A model generated the notes under the pieces. It was not told where the DNA came from, did not search any database, and saw only the letters and a list, made by a program, of their open reading frames with translations. A stretch of DNA of 64,000 nt from Halorubrum halodurans (GTDB taxonomy: Archaea > Halobacteriota > Halobacteria > Halobacteriales > Haloferacaceae), in the NCBI RefSeq assembly GCF_002252985.1, contig NZ_NHPJ01000136.1, forward strand, positions 1-64,000, in the 5' to 3' direction. Of this stretch, positions 8,676 through 17,848 are shown one piece after another. Each line of letters starts with the position of its first letter. Position 1 is the first letter of the stretch. The translations under genes were made by a program, and so were the position numbers.

Positions 8676-10061
8676 ATGACGACGGAGCCCGATCTGGACC
8701 CGGACGACTTCGGTTTCGCCGAGCCGGCGACCGACCAGTCGTTCGAGAACGCCCTCGCGAAGGCCCGCGACGGGATCCGGCTCTCCGTCGACGACGCGAC
8801 GGAGCTGCTCGCGACGGGGACCGACGTCGACGGGATCGACCCGGACCGCAAGGAGGCCGTCCTGGAGGCCGCCGACCGCCGGCGAGCCGAGGAGGTCGGC
8901 GAGGAGGTCACCTTCGTCGCCAACCTCAACAACAACGTCACGACCGCCTGCAACACGGGCTGTCTGTTCTGTAACTTCAAGGACTCCGCCCACGCCTTCG
9001 AGGCCGACAGCGACGTCGAACACGCGGGGTTCACGAAGCCGCCGGCGGAGTCGCGCGCGGTGGTGGAGGACGCCCTCGAGATGGGGATCTACGAGGTGTG
9101 TTCGGTCTCCGGGCTCCACCCCGCGTTCGCGCTGAACGACGACCACCACGAGATCCTCGCCGCCCGCGACGACCCCGCGAGCGAGGTGAACTACAGGCCG
9201 CCCGAGGCGTACGCGACCGACCCGGGCACCTACGTCGAGCAGATGGCGGCGATGTCGGTCGGCGGCGTCCACCTCCACTCGATGACCCCGGAGGAGGCGT
9301 ACCACGCGAGGCGCGGCACCGACTGGAGCTACGAGTCCGTCTACCGCGAGCTGGCTACAGCCGGGCTCGACTCCGCGCCCGGCACGGCCGCCGAGATCCT
9401 CGTCGACGAGGTGCGCGACGTGATCTGTCCGGGGAAGATCCGCACCGACGACTGGGTCGCGGCGATGGAGGGGGCGACCGCCGCCGGCCTCGACGTCACC
9501 TCGACGATGATGTACGGTCACGTCGAGACGGTCGAACACCGCGCGGAACACCTGAAGGTGATCCGCGACCTCCAGGACCGGACCGGGGGGATCACGGAGT
9601 TCGTTCCCCTCTCCTTCGTCCATCAGAACACCCCGCTGTACCGGCAGGGCGTCGTCGACTCCGGCCCCTCCCGCGACGAGGACGAGCTCGTCGTCGCGGT
9701 CGCGCGGCTCTTCCTCGACAACGTCGATCACGTCCAGGCGTCGTGGGTGAAATCCGGCGACGCCCACGGACTCAAACTGCTCAACTGCGGCGCGGACGAC
9801 TTCATGGGTACCGTCCTCTCGGAGGAGATCACGAAGCGCGCGGGCGGGGAGTACGGCGAGTACCGCTCGTTCGACGACTACGTGAAGATGATCACGGCGA
9901 TCGGCCGCACCCCCGTCGAGCGGTCGACGGACTATCGGACGCGCCGGCGGATCGACCCCGACGACGGCCCGCACGGCCCGCGGCTCGGCCCCCGTGCCGA
10001 CGGCACGCCGATGCTCCCGAACGGGGCCGAAGGCGGCGGTCCCGCGAGCGCGGACGACTGA
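8676..10061 (+). CDS. cofH: FO synthase subunit 2 (radical SAM)
   Basis: Together with CofG it makes 7,8-didemethyl-8-hydroxy-5-deazariboflavin (FO), the chromophore of coenzyme F420, from tyrosine and a pyrimidine. The 461-residue protein has the radical SAM motif CNTGCLFC (Cys92, Cys96, Cys99) and CofH signatures SVSGLHP, STMMYGHVET and EFVPLSFVHQNTPLY. Archaeal CofH is usually shorter; the extra length is an acidic N-terminal stretch and a Gly/Pro-rich C-terminal tail. cofG is not in the window. Confidence 0.95.
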   Translation: MTTEPDLDPDDFGFAEPATDQSFENALAKARDGIRLSVDDATELLATGTDVDGIDPDRKEAVLEAADRRRAEEVGEEVTFVANLNNNVTTACNTGCLFCNFKDSAHAFEADSDVEHAGFTKPPAESRAVVEDALEMGIYEVCSVSGLHPAFALNDDHHEILAARDDPASEVNYRPPEAYATDPGTYVEQMAAMSVGGVHLHSMTPEEAYHARRGTDWSYESVYRELATAGLDSAPGTAAEILVDEVRDVICPGKIRTDDWVAAMEGATAAGLDVTSTMMYGHVETVEHRAEHLKVIRDLQDRTGGITEFVPLSFVHQNTPLYRQGVVDSGPSRDEDELVVAVARLFLDNVDHVQASWVKSGDAHGLKLLNCGADDFMGTVLSEEITKRAGGEYGEYRSFDDYVKMITAIGRTPVERSTDYRTRRRIDPDDGPHGPRLGPRADGTPMLPNGAEGGGPASADD

Positions 10062-10183
10062 TCGGCTCCCGGACCGCCGCCGACCGCGGCGGATCGGACC
10101 CGCCTTGGTCGGCCGCCGACCGGCGTCGAACCGCCCGAGAACGTTTCGAAAACCATTACCCCACGACCGCCGGAGGAACGTTC

Positions 10184-10972
10184 ATGAAAGTCCTCGTGAC
10201 CGTGAAGGAGGTCGGAGAGGCGGACGACGACTTCGAGATCGAGGGGACCGACATCGCGGCGTCGGACCTGGAGTACGACCTCAACGAGTGGGACGACTAC
10301 GCCGTCGAGGCGGGCGTCCAGCTCGCGGAGGCCGGGATCGCCGACGAGGTCGTCGCCGTCACGATCGGCCCCGAGCGTGCCGAGGAGACGATCCGGATGG
10401 CCCTCGCGAAGGGTGCCGACCGCGCGGTCCGGGTGTGGGACGACGCCTTCGAGGGGAGCTTCGCCGACGTCTCCTCGAAGGTCGACGTCCTCGAGGCGGT
10501 CGTCGACGACGAGGAGCCGGACCTGGTCTTGAGCGGCGTCCAGGCGGCGGACACCGCCTTCGGCGCGACCGGCGTCGCGCTCGCGGAGCGGATCGGGTTC
10601 GAGCACGCCGCGGTCGTCAACGACCTCGAGCTCGACGCCGACGCGGGCGTCGCGAACGTCCACCGGGAGCTGGAGGGCGGGATCGAGGAGCTGACCGAGG
10701 TCGACCTCCCGGCCGTGTTGACGGTCCAGACCGGGCTCAACGAGCCGCGGTACGCCAGCCTCCGCGGGATCCGACAGGCCCAGCGCAAGGAGATCGCCGC
10801 GACCGACCTGGACGACCTCGGGCTCGCTCCCGCCGACGTCGAGAGCGCCCTGACGCTGACGGAGATGTACGAACCCGAGAGCGACTCGGACGCGGAGATC
10901 ATCGAGGGCGACGCCGGCGAGGCCGCGGGTCGCCTTGCCGAGGTCCTGCGGGAGAAGGGGGTGGAGGCGTAA
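10184..10972 (+). CDS. etfB: Electron transfer flavoprotein beta subunit
   Basis: The beta subunit of the ETF heterodimer, which passes electrons from acyl-CoA and other dehydrogenases to the quinone pool. The 262 residues start MKVLVTVKEV, as usual, and include LNEWDDYAVEAG, VVAVTIGPERAEETIRMALAKGADRAVRV and the nucleotide-binding DLVLSGVQAADTAFGATG. The ATG at 10184 is preceded by GGAGG about 8 bases upstream. Its stop TAA shares one base with the ATG of etfA, so the two are translationally coupled. Confidence 0.95.
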   Translation: MKVLVTVKEVGEADDDFEIEGTDIAASDLEYDLNEWDDYAVEAGVQLAEAGIADEVVAVTIGPERAEETIRMALAKGADRAVRVWDDAFEGSFADVSSKVDVLEAVVDDEEPDLVLSGVQAADTAFGATGVALAERIGFEHAAVVNDLELDADAGVANVHRELEGGIEELTEVDLPAVLTVQTGLNEPRYASLRGIRQAQRKEIAATDLDDLGLAPADVESALTLTEMYEPESDSDAEIIEGDAGEAAGRLAEVLREKGVEA

Positions 10973-11925
10973 TGAGCGACGTACTCGTCGTCTCCGAGCA
11001 CCGCCGCGGGGAGCTCCGCGACGTCTCGCTGGAGCTGCTCACCGCCGGCCGGGAGCTGGCGGACGCGCTCGGCGGCGACCTCCACGTCGCGGTCGTCGCC
11101 GGCGACGTCGACCGGTTCGCGGACGAGCTGAACCGCCCCGGCGTCGACCGGATCCACGCCGTCGAGAACGGCGAGGAGTTCGACCACACCGTCTACGCGG
11201 CCGCCGTCGAGACGCTCGTCGGGGAGGTCGACCCGACCGCGGTGCTCGCGCCCAACTCCGTCAACGGCCTCGACTACGCGCCCGCGGTCGCGGAGCGGCT
11301 CGCCCTCCCGCTCGTCACCGACGTCCTCGGCTTCGAGTACGACGCGGACGACGGCCTGACGGTCACCCGAGAGATGTACGGCTCGAAGGTCGAGACGAGC
11401 GTCGCCGTCGACGGCGACCGGTTCTGTCTCACGGTGCGGGGCGGCGAGTTCGTCCCCGCCGAGGGCGTCGGCGACGCCGAGGTGGCGTCGGTCGACGTCG
11501 AGGCACCCGCGTCGGGCGCGCGCGTCAAGGGATTCGAGGAGGTCGGCGGCGGGGACGTCGACATCGCGGACGCCGACGTGCTCGTCTCCGTCGGCCGCGG
11601 GATCGGCGAGGAGGAGAACCTCGAGCTCGTCGAGGAGCTCGCCGACGCGCTCGACGCGACCCTCTCCTCCTCGCGGCCGATCGTCGACAACGGGTGGCTC
11701 CCCAAGAACCGGCAGGTCGGCCAGAGCGGGAAGGTCGTCACTCCCGACGTGTACCTCGCGGTCGGCATCTCCGGGGCGGTTCAGCACGTCGCCGGCATGA
11801 AGGGGTCCGAGACGATCGTCGCCATCAACACCGACCCCAACGCGCCCATCTTCGACATCGCCGACTACGGGATCGTCGGCGACCTCTTCGACGTCGTCCC
11901 CGAGCTCATCGCCGAGTTCGAGTGA
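10972..11925 (+). CDS. etfA: Electron transfer flavoprotein alpha subunit
   Basis: A 317-residue alpha subunit that holds the FAD. The C-terminal FAD-binding region is complete: SRPIVDNGWLPKNRQVGQSG (about residues 235-254), then GISGAVQHVAGM and INTDPNAPIFDIADYGIVGD. The N-terminal half has the family segment VLAPNSVNGLDYAPAVAERL. The start codon overlaps the etfB stop (TAATG). No ETF:quinone oxidoreductase gene lies next to it in the window. Confidence 0.95.
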   Translation: MSDVLVVSEHRRGELRDVSLELLTAGRELADALGGDLHVAVVAGDVDRFADELNRPGVDRIHAVENGEEFDHTVYAAAVETLVGEVDPTAVLAPNSVNGLDYAPAVAERLALPLVTDVLGFEYDADDGLTVTREMYGSKVETSVAVDGDRFCLTVRGGEFVPAEGVGDAEVASVDVEAPASGARVKGFEEVGGGDVDIADADVLVSVGRGIGEEENLELVEELADALDATLSSSRPIVDNGWLPKNRQVGQSGKVVTPDVYLAVGISGAVQHVAGMKGSETIVAINTDPNAPIFDIADYGIVGDLFDVVPELIAEFE

Positions 11926-12070
11926 GGTCGGCGCGGGCGGACCCGGCGGCGACGGCGAGGGTCCACCGCCGCCGCGACCGACCCCGCCACGCCGCCAGCG
12001 TTTTCGCGTCCGGCCGTGTATCCGGAGCGGAAGACGATCCTCGTCATCACGTCACAACCTCTCACACCAC

Positions 12071-13024
12071 ATGCTCTCGATCCGTGCCACGGTTCCGACC
12101 GCCGACGAGTTCAGGGCCCTGTTCGCCGCCTACCGACGGGGAACCGACGTGGACGTGGAGGCGGTCACCGCGGCGCTCGACGACGACTCCGACGCGACGC
12201 TGCTCGATCTGGTCGCCGAGCCGTTCGCCTCCGTGGAGGACGTCGCGGACCGGCTGACCCGAACCGAGGCGTACCTCCGGGAGCGCGGCGACCGGCGTGC
12301 GGTGTTTCTCACGGTGTACACGCGGATGACGGCGGCGGTCGCGGACGGGATCGAGAGCGGATCCTTCGACGACTCGGAGTGGGTCGCGTCGTATCTCGTC
12401 GCGTTCGCGGAGCGGTACCGACGGGCGCTCGTCGCCTTCGAGCGCCGCGAGTTCGAGCGGGTCCCCCGCGCGTGGCTGCTGGGGTTCGCGGCCGCGGTCC
12501 GCGGTGAGAGGCTCGTCCTCCAGGACGCCCTCTCGGGGATCAACGCCCACATCACCTACGACCTCACGTACACGCTTCGAGACGTGGGGATCGACCCGAA
12601 CCGCGGCCGAAAGCGGGCGGACCACGACCGGATCAACGCGGTCCTCGCCCGCCTCGTCGCGGCGGTCCAAGAGGGGCTCGTCGCGGTGTACGACGCCGCG
12701 GGCGTCGCCGCCGCGGAGGCGCTTTTCGACCCGCTCGACGACCGACTGATGCTCCTCGGGCTGGAGGGCAGCCGGGAGTTCGCGTGGCGCAACGCCGTGC
12801 TGCTCGCCGACCTGCCGACGTGGCTCGGCGAGCGGTACGTCGGCTGGCGGACGCACACCGCGTCGACCGGAGCCGCCGCGCTCGTGCTCGCGCCGCGGAT
12901 CGACGCGGAGACGCGCAGCGCGCTGAAGGAGGCCGAAGACGGCGTGTTGACGCTGACCGCGTTCCACGACGAGCTCGAGCGACGGCTGCCCCCGCCGGTG
13001 CCGGACGAGCGGGCCGGCGAGTGA
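12071..13024 (+). CDS. DUF5995 family protein
   Basis: A 317-residue soluble helical protein. The pattern [16 protein letters not shown], a central [16 protein letters not shown] and the closing [20 protein letters not shown] identify it as the DUF5995 family, seen in actinobacteria and haloarchaea and not assigned a function. The His-containing INAHITYDL is the most striking conserved patch and could be catalytic or metal-binding. It is a single gene starting with ATG 12071. Confidence 0.75.
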   Translation: MLSIRATVPTADEFRALFAAYRRGTDVDVEAVTAALDDDSDATLLDLVAEPFASVEDVADRLTRTEAYLRERGDRRAVFLTVYTRMTAAVADGIESGSFDDSEWVASYLVAFAERYRRALVAFERREFERVPRAWLLGFAAAVRGERLVLQDALSGINAHITYDLTYTLRDVGIDPNRGRKRADHDRINAVLARLVAAVQEGLVAVYDAAGVAAAEALFDPLDDRLMLLGLEGSREFAWRNAVLLADLPTWLGERYVGWRTHTASTGAAALVLAPRIDAETRSALKEAEDGVLTLTAFHDELERRLPPPVPDERAGE

Positions 13025-13085
13025 TCGGCCGCCCGCCGTCGAGTTCTCGGTTCGTTTATCACCCCGCCGACCCCTCGATCCGTGT

Positions 13086-14069
13086 ATGAGCGAGGGGTCT
13101 TCGCCGGCGGCGACCGCGACGGGACGCGAGATCTGGATCGAGAAGTACCGCCCGCAGTCGCTATCGGACGTTCACGGCCAGGAGGAGATCGTCGAACGGC
13201 TCCAGAGCTACATCGATCAGGACGACGTGCCGCACCTCCTTTTCAGCGGTCCTGCCGGAGTAGGGAAGACCACCGCCGCCACCGCCATCGCCCGCGAGAT
13301 CTACGGCGAGGACAACTGGCGCGGGAACTTCCTCGAGCTCAACGCCTCCGACCAGCGCGGCATCGACGTGGTCCGCGACCGGATCAAGGGGTTCGCGCGG
13401 TCGTCGTTCGGGGGCGACTTCCGCATCGTGTTTCTCGACGAGGCCGACAGCCTCACGGATGACGCACAATCGGCGCTCCGCCGCACGATGGAGCAGTTCT
13501 CCGACAACACCCGATTCATCCTCTCGTGTAACTACTCCTCGAAGATCATCGACCCGATCCAGTCGCGGTGTGCCGTGTTCCGCTTCTCTCCACTCGCCGA
13601 CGAGGCGGTCGCCGCCCAGACCCGCGAGATCGCCGCCGCCGAGGGGATCGAGGTGACCGACGCCGGCGTCGAGGCGCTCGTCTACGCCGCCGACGGCGAC
13701 ATGCGCCGCGCGATCAACTCGCTTCAGGCCGCGGCGACGACCGGCGAGGTGGTCGACGAGGAGGCGGTGTACGCGATCACGGCGACCGCCCGCCCCGAGG
13801 AGATCGAATCGATGGTGACGGACGCGTTGGCCGGCGATTTCACCAAGGCGCGGGCGACGCTCGACACCCTGCTCACCGACACCGGGATGGCCGGCGGCGA
13901 CGTGATAGACCAGCTTCACCGCTCGGTGTGGGAGTTCGACCTCCACGAGCGCGAGGCCGTCCGGCTGATGGAGCGGATCGGCGAGGCCGACTACCGGATC
14001 GCCGAGGGCGCGAACGAGCAGGTCCAACTCGAGGCGCTACTGGCCGCGCTGGCGCTGCGCGAGGAGTAG
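13086..14069 (+). CDS. rfcS: Replication factor C small subunit
   Basis: An AAA subunit of the clamp loader that places PCNA on primed DNA. The 327 residues include Walker A GPAGVGKT (55-62), DEAD-type Walker B FLDEAD (116-121), the arginine finger motif QSRC (159-162) and a C-terminal collar domain. The opening WIEKYRP is the RFC box. A TATA-like GTTTATC at 13051-13057 lies about 30 bases before the ATG. No intein is present, although many archaeal rfcS genes carry one. Confidence 0.96.
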   Translation: MSEGSSPAATATGREIWIEKYRPQSLSDVHGQEEIVERLQSYIDQDDVPHLLFSGPAGVGKTTAATAIAREIYGEDNWRGNFLELNASDQRGIDVVRDRIKGFARSSFGGDFRIVFLDEADSLTDDAQSALRRTMEQFSDNTRFILSCNYSSKIIDPIQSRCAVFRFSPLADEAVAAQTREIAAAEGIEVTDAGVEALVYAADGDMRRAINSLQAAATTGEVVDEEAVYAITATARPEEIESMVTDALAGDFTKARATLDTLLTDTGMAGGDVIDQLHRSVWEFDLHEREAVRLMERIGEADYRIAEGANEQVQLEALLAALALREE

Positions 14070-14095
14070 GAGGGATCGGAAGGAGCGACCCGATT

Positions 14096-14794
14096 TCAGA
14101 ACTCGTCGAGGCCGGACTGTTTCGCGGCCGCGAGCACGTCCGCACACGTCGACCACGAGCGGCGGGCGTGCGGCGGGACCTCCCCGTGGTCGGCGACGTA
14201 CGCGCGGAGGAACGCCCGCGTCGTCGGGTCGCTCGGGTAGCCGCTGCCGACGCCGTCGTAGTCGGGGTACGCCGCGTCGATGGCGCTCATTCGGGCGTCG
14301 CGGGCCACCTTCGCGACGACGCTCGCCGCGCCGACGACGGGGTCGGACGCGTCCGCGCCGTGGGCGGCGTCGACGGCAACGGAGTCGGCGATGTCGGCGG
14401 TATCGGCGTCGACGACGAACTCCCGCAGCCGCCGCGCGAACCGCCTCTCGGAGGTGTCGCCCGCGTCGGCGACGACGCGGTCGCCGGCCCGCGCCACGCC
14501 ACGCACCGCCCGCGCCTGTCCGCGGACGGTGAGCGTGTTCATGTCCGTGTCGGGCGCGTCGATCGCCGCGGTCTCGACGGTCGCGACCGCGACATCGACC
14601 GCGTCGCTCGCCCGCAGTTCCGCCGCGATCTCCCGCCGGCGATCGGGGGCGACGCGCTTCGAGTCGTCGACGTCGGCCGGCAGGCTCTCCGGGTCCGCGC
14701 GCACCGCCGCGGCGACCATCGGCCCGAGCACGGGCCCCTTTCCGGCCTCGTCGACGCCGACGTACACGTCTCGACCCGGGGCGGGAACGGACAA
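14096..14794 (-). CDS. rnhB: Ribonuclease HII
   Basis: Cuts the RNA strand of RNA-DNA hybrids, removing primers and misincorporated ribonucleotides. The 232-residue protein begins with the active-site strand VYVGVDEAGKGPVLGPM (Asp15, Glu16). The other metal ligands lie in VVADAGDT and VAVDAAHGADA. The block GAASVVAKVARDARM is typical of the archaeal enzyme. The gene converges with rfcS across a 26-base gap. At its upstream side lies a repeat block. Confidence 0.93.
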   Translation of the reverse strand: MSVPAPGRDVYVGVDEAGKGPVLGPMVAAAVRADPESLPADVDDSKRVAPDRRREIAAELRASDAVDVAVATVETAAIDAPDTDMNTLTVRGQARAVRGVARAGDRVVADAGDTSERRFARRLREFVVDADTADIADSVAVDAAHGADASDPVVGAASVVAKVARDARMSAIDAAYPDYDGVGSGYPSDPTTRAFLRAYVADHGEVPPHARRSWSTCADVLAAAKQSGLDEF

Positions 14795-14838
14795 ATAGCT
14801 TGAGATCGGTCGGCCGGATGGTCGTCGGAGCAGTCGGC

Positions 14839-15036
14839 GCGCCTCCGATCGTCCCGACGGGACGCGAGGAGCCCGCGAGGGACGTGGCGAACGGGGCGAG
14901 GTGCGAACGAAGTGAGCACCTCGATAGCGAGCGGTGAAACCGCGAGCAGTGAGCCACGAGGCTGGGGAGGCGTGAGGTGCGGTTGCGGTGTTGTGCGGGG
15001 CGGTCGGCTGGGGCTTTGGTGGTGACCGCGCCAGCA
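14839..15036. repeat. GC-rich repeat block A (between rnhB and rps8e)
   Basis: The roughly 330 bases between the rnhB start and the S8e stop hold no credible gene. A 39-base stretch at 14839-14877 returns inverted at 16758-16796. A second core at 14964-14985 (CTGGGGAGGCGTGAGGTGCGG) returns inverted in block B (16643-16670) and, with one change, direct in block C (19762-19787). The end motif GGCTGGGGCTTTGGTGGT (15006-15023) also recurs at 20058-20075. A CGAGGTGC...GCACCTCG hairpin lies near 14898-14923. Block A looks like block C with its middle removed. Confidence 0.75.
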
Positions 15037-15122
15037 GCTCGCCACGCTTGGAGTCCGGATCGGTGACGACGGTCGATGCTACGGACTCACGATGGCGGAA
15101 AACGAAACCGAGGAAGCCGACT

Positions 15123-15494
15123 CTACTCGATCAGGACGGCGTTGACCTGGCCGGTCTGGCCGGGTCGGGAGGTGACGCGGGCGCGGCCCTCCGAGGTCTC
15201 GATGACGGCGCCCTTGGTGACGATGTTCCGGCGGACGTAGTTGACGTTCGAGGGGTTCTCGACGACGTCCTCGATGTCGGCCTCGACGACCTCGTCGCCG
15301 TCGGCGACCTGGGCGACGTTCGTCGCGAGCGCGCGGACCTTCCGCTCGTTGCCGCGGGAGTCGATGTACTGAACGCGGGTCTCGCCCACCGTCGTCTCGG
15401 CGGGCTCGCGGCCGAGCTGGTGGCGCTTCTTGTTCGAGGCGTGTTTCAGTCGGCCGCCGGTTCGCTTGCGCGTGGAGCGTCCCTGGTCTTTCAT
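15123..15494 (-). CDS. rps8e: 30S ribosomal protein S8e
   Basis: A 123-residue archaeal/eukaryotic-type ribosomal protein with the opening DQGRSTRKRTGGRLKHASNK and the closing RVTSRPGQTGQVNAVLIE, both typical of S8e. ATG 15494 gives the family length; a longer frame upstream is antisense to other genes. It stands alone, flanked by repeat block A and the divergent ferredoxin gene. Confidence 0.96.
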   Translation of the reverse strand: MKDQGRSTRKRTGGRLKHASNKKRHQLGREPAETTVGETRVQYIDSRGNERKVRALATNVAQVADGDEVVEADIEDVVENPSNVNYVRRNIVTKGAVIETSEGRARVTSRPGQTGQVNAVLIE

Positions 15495-15656
15495 GTCCCT
15501 ACGAACAGCCAGCGAATACTTGAACCGTTCGACTCCGGACGGCGTGGCGTCTCGCGGCCGATCACGACCGATCCGCACCGATCCGGGGTAGCGATCCGGG
15601 ACCGACGAGTCGACGCGACCGACAGACGAAAGTCCCGCCGTCACCGATCGACCGGT

Positions 15657-16040
15657 ATGAGCGACGCGCGCGGGACGGAACCCGACGAGGCCGACGGGGA
15701 GGAGGGAAGCGACGACGGCGTCCTCGCCGCGAGCGATCTCGGCGGCGAGGGGCCGCCGATCGAGGAGAAGCCGTACAAGATCGTCTTCGAGGCGAACAAG
15801 TGCTTCGGCGCGGGCAAGTGCGCGGAGGTCGCCGACAACTGGGAGATGGACGTCGTGAGCGGGATGGCGAAGCCGCGGACCTACTACATCGGTGAGGACG
15901 ACCTGGCCGAGAACGTCCGGGCCGCGGAGGCGTGTCCGGCGAAGAAGGAGCGCGGCGTCATCCACGTCGTCGACCGGCGGACCGACGAGGAGATCGCGCC
16001 CGACCCGCACGGCGACGGGACGCTGTCGGTCGATTGGTGA
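15657..16040 (+). CDS. Single-cluster ferredoxin (3Fe-4S type)
   Basis: A 127-residue protein with an acidic Gly/Asp-rich N-terminus (about 30 residues) and a ferredoxin core. It has only three cysteines in the pattern Cys-x5-Cys ... Cys-Pro: NKCFGAGKC (about residues 43-51) and EACPAKK (about 92). Three ligands spaced this way are usual for 3Fe-4S ferredoxins that serve cytochromes P450 and similar enzymes. The electron partner is unknown; S8e, divergent, and tRNA-Leu are the neighbours. Confidence 0.85.
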   Translation: MSDARGTEPDEADGEEGSDDGVLAASDLGGEGPPIEEKPYKIVFEANKCFGAGKCAEVADNWEMDVVSGMAKPRTYYIGEDDLAENVRAAEACPAKKERGVIHVVDRRTDEEIAPDPHGDGTLSVDW

Positions 16041-16100
16041 ATCGAGGTCCGGACCGGCTTCCGAAAGGGGTTTGACCCCGCCGGCGGTACCCGGATCCGC

Positions 16101-16185
16101 GCGGGGGTGGCTGAGCCTGGCCAAAAGCGGCGGACTTAAGATCCGCTCCTGTAGAGGTTCGAGGGTTCGAATCCCTTCCCCCGCA
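16101..16185 (+). tRNA. tRNA-Leu (anticodon UAA)
   Basis: An 85-base class II tRNA. The 7-bp acceptor stem GCGGGGG pairs with CCCCCGC at 16178-16184, with discriminator A at 16185. The anticodon stem GCGGA/TCCGC encloses CTTAAGA, anticodon TAA at 16137-16139. It has a long variable arm and a TTCGAAT T-loop (16166-16172). CCA is not encoded and no intron is seen. Its last 22 bases are repeated twice downstream. Confidence 0.96.
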
Positions 16186-16480
16186 CTCCTGCTGTGAGCA
16201 ATCCGCGAGCAGCAGGAGTCGGCAGGAGGGGTTCGAAGCAGGGAGCGGGAGGTGAGCGAGCATCGCGAGCGAACGGGAGCGACGGTGGTTCGAATCCCTT
16301 CCCCCGCATACCTGCGGCGAGCAGTTCGCGAGCCGCAGGTATCTGACCAGGGGTTCGAACCCAGAAAGTCGCAGCCCGGACCGGCGAGCGGAGCGAGCCG
16401 CACGCCCGGACCGTCTTTCGTTGGTTCGAATCCCTTCCCCCGCATACCTGCGGCGAGCAGTTCGCGAGCATCGCGAGCGA
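16164..16480 (+). repeat. Tandem tRNA-Leu 3'-end copies with hairpins
   Basis: The last 22 bases of the tRNA (16164-16185) occur again at 16287-16308 and 16423-16444. After the first and second copies comes a hairpin with a 9-bp stem and a 15-base loop (16186-16218 and 16309-16341). The third copy is followed by only the left arm and loop. The two stems differ at three positions, each compensated on the other strand, while both loops keep GAGCA and CGCGAG. Units are 123 and 136 bases long. They also contain T-arm-like GGGGTTCGAA pieces. Confidence 0.85.
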
Positions 16481-16489
16481 ACGAGGGGC

Positions 16490-16796
16490 TGGCTCCGGCG
16501 AACACCGCCAAAGCCCCAACCGCGGGGACGCCAGAGGCGACGCAAGCACCGCAGGGAGGGAGCCGGAGCGACCGAGTGAGGAGCACAGCGAGCGTCTGGC
16601 GTCCCCGCGGCTGCCCCTTTGAGTCCCACCCAACCGCTCCGCACCGCACCTCACGCCTCCCCAGCCTCGTCGCCGGACTACGTCCGGCTGCAAGCGAGAG
16701 CTTCGCTCTCGCCCTGTCGGCCGGCCTCCGCGTCGCTCCGGCCGCCCGACTCCCTCGCGCGGGCTCCTCGCGTCCCGTCGGGACGATCGGAGGCGC
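16490..16796. repeat. GC-rich repeat block B (inverted relative to A)
   Basis: No gene is seen between the tRNA scars and menB. Read on the minus strand, this block has the same ordered pieces as block A: the 39-base element (16758-16796), then ACGAGGCTGGGGAGGCGTGAG (16650-16670), then a GTGGGACTCAAAGGGGCAGCCG piece shared with block C, and the GGGGCTTTGGCGGTG end (about 16505-16520). A hairpin GGGGACGCCAGA...TCTGGCGTCCCC sits inside it (about 16525-16607). Blocks A and B thus form inverted repeats around S8e, ferredoxin and tRNA-Leu. Confidence 0.7.
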
Positions 16797-16832
16797 ACGC
16801 CACCACGGCGGAACGCGTGCGAGAGTTGCTGA

Positions 16833-17744
16833 TCAGTAGTGCCAGGGGTAGTCGTCGAAGTCGGGCTCGCGCTTCTCTAGGAAGGCGTCGCGGCCCTCCT
16901 GGGCCTCCTCGGTCATGTACGCGAGCCGGGTCGCCTCGCCCGCGAACACCTGCTGGCCGACCATGCCGTCGTCGGTCATGTTGAACGCGTACTTCAGCAT
17001 GCGCATCGCGGTCGGCGACTTGCTCGTCATCTCCTCAGCCCACTCCAAGGCGACGCTCTCGAGGTCCTCGTGGGGGACCGCCTCGTTGGCCATCCCCATG
17101 TCGACGGCCTCCGCGGCGGAGTAGGTCTTCCCGCGGAAGAACACCTCGCGGGCCTTCTTCTGGCCGATCTGTTTGGCCAGGTAGGCGGAGCCGAACCCGC
17201 CGTCGAAGGAGGCCACGTCGGGGTCGGTCTGGAGGAACTTCGCGTGCTCGTCGCTCGCGAGCGTCAGGTCACAGACGACGTGGAGCGAGTGGCCGCCGCC
17301 GACCGCCCAGCCGGGGACGACCGCGACGACGGGTTTCGGCATGAACCGGATCAGCCGCTGGACCTCGAGGACGTGGAGTCGGCCGGCCTTCGCCTCGCGC
17401 ACGAGGGGGTCGTCCGCCTCGTCGGCCTCGTCGTCGTCGCGGTACTCGTAGCCGGAGCCGCCCCGCACGGACTGGTCGCCGCCGGCGCAGAACGCCCAGC
17501 CGCCGTCCGTCTCGGAGGGGCCGTTCCCCGTCAGAAGGACACAGCCCACGTCGGCCCGCTTGCGGGCGTGGTCGAGCGCGGCGTACAGCTCGTCGACCGT
17601 TCCGGGCCGGAACGCGTTGCGGACCTCCGGGCGGTCGAACGCGATCCGGACGACCGGCGCGTCGCGGGCGCGGTGGTACGTCACGTCCTCGAACTCGTCC
17701 GTAACCGGCTCCCACGCGTCGGGGTCGAAGATCTCCGAGACCAT
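16833..17744 (-). CDS. menB: 1,4-dihydroxy-2-naphthoyl-CoA synthase
   Basis: A crotonase-fold enzyme that closes the second ring in menaquinone synthesis. The 303-residue protein shows RPEVRNAFRP, CAGGDQ oxyanion segment, PGWAVGGGHSLHVVCDLTLAS and the MenB-specific SFDGGFGSAYLA. The C-terminal KREPDFDDYPW is also typical. ATG 17744 is chosen because the 29 residues before it in the open frame are basic and unlike the family. An acidic insertion (EYRDDDEADEADDP) sits in the loop after the oxyanion motif. Other men genes are not in the window. Confidence 0.95.
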   Translation of the reverse strand: MVSEIFDPDAWEPVTDEFEDVTYHRARDAPVVRIAFDRPEVRNAFRPGTVDELYAALDHARKRADVGCVLLTGNGPSETDGGWAFCAGGDQSVRGGSGYEYRDDDEADEADDPLVREAKAGRLHVLEVQRLIRFMPKPVVAVVPGWAVGGGHSLHVVCDLTLASDEHAKFLQTDPDVASFDGGFGSAYLAKQIGQKKAREVFFRGKTYSAAEAVDMGMANEAVPHEDLESVALEWAEEMTSKSPTAMRMLKYAFNMTDDGMVGQQVFAGEATRLAYMTEEAQEGRDAFLEKREPDFDDYPWHY

Positions 17745-17848
17745 GCCGACCGGTCGGGCGCGGGCGACATAAACGGCGGCGACGCGATCCGCCGCCGGCC
17801 GGACCTCCGTCCGGGAGGCGACGGTTCGCATTTAGGGGGATCGGCCGC

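Noticed and set aside
7869-9974. 701-codon minus-strand frame over the exporter and cofH
   Set aside because: Only the last 216 codons (from 8519) are the LysE-type protein. The rest is antisense to cofH.
16287-16444. Additional tRNA genes behind tRNA-Leu
   Set aside because: Only the 3' 22 bases are repeated; no acceptor 5' strand, D-arm or anticodon arm is present.
16164-16480. CRISPR array
   Set aside because: Only three repeat copies with unequal spacers and tRNA-derived repeats, and no cas gene in the window.
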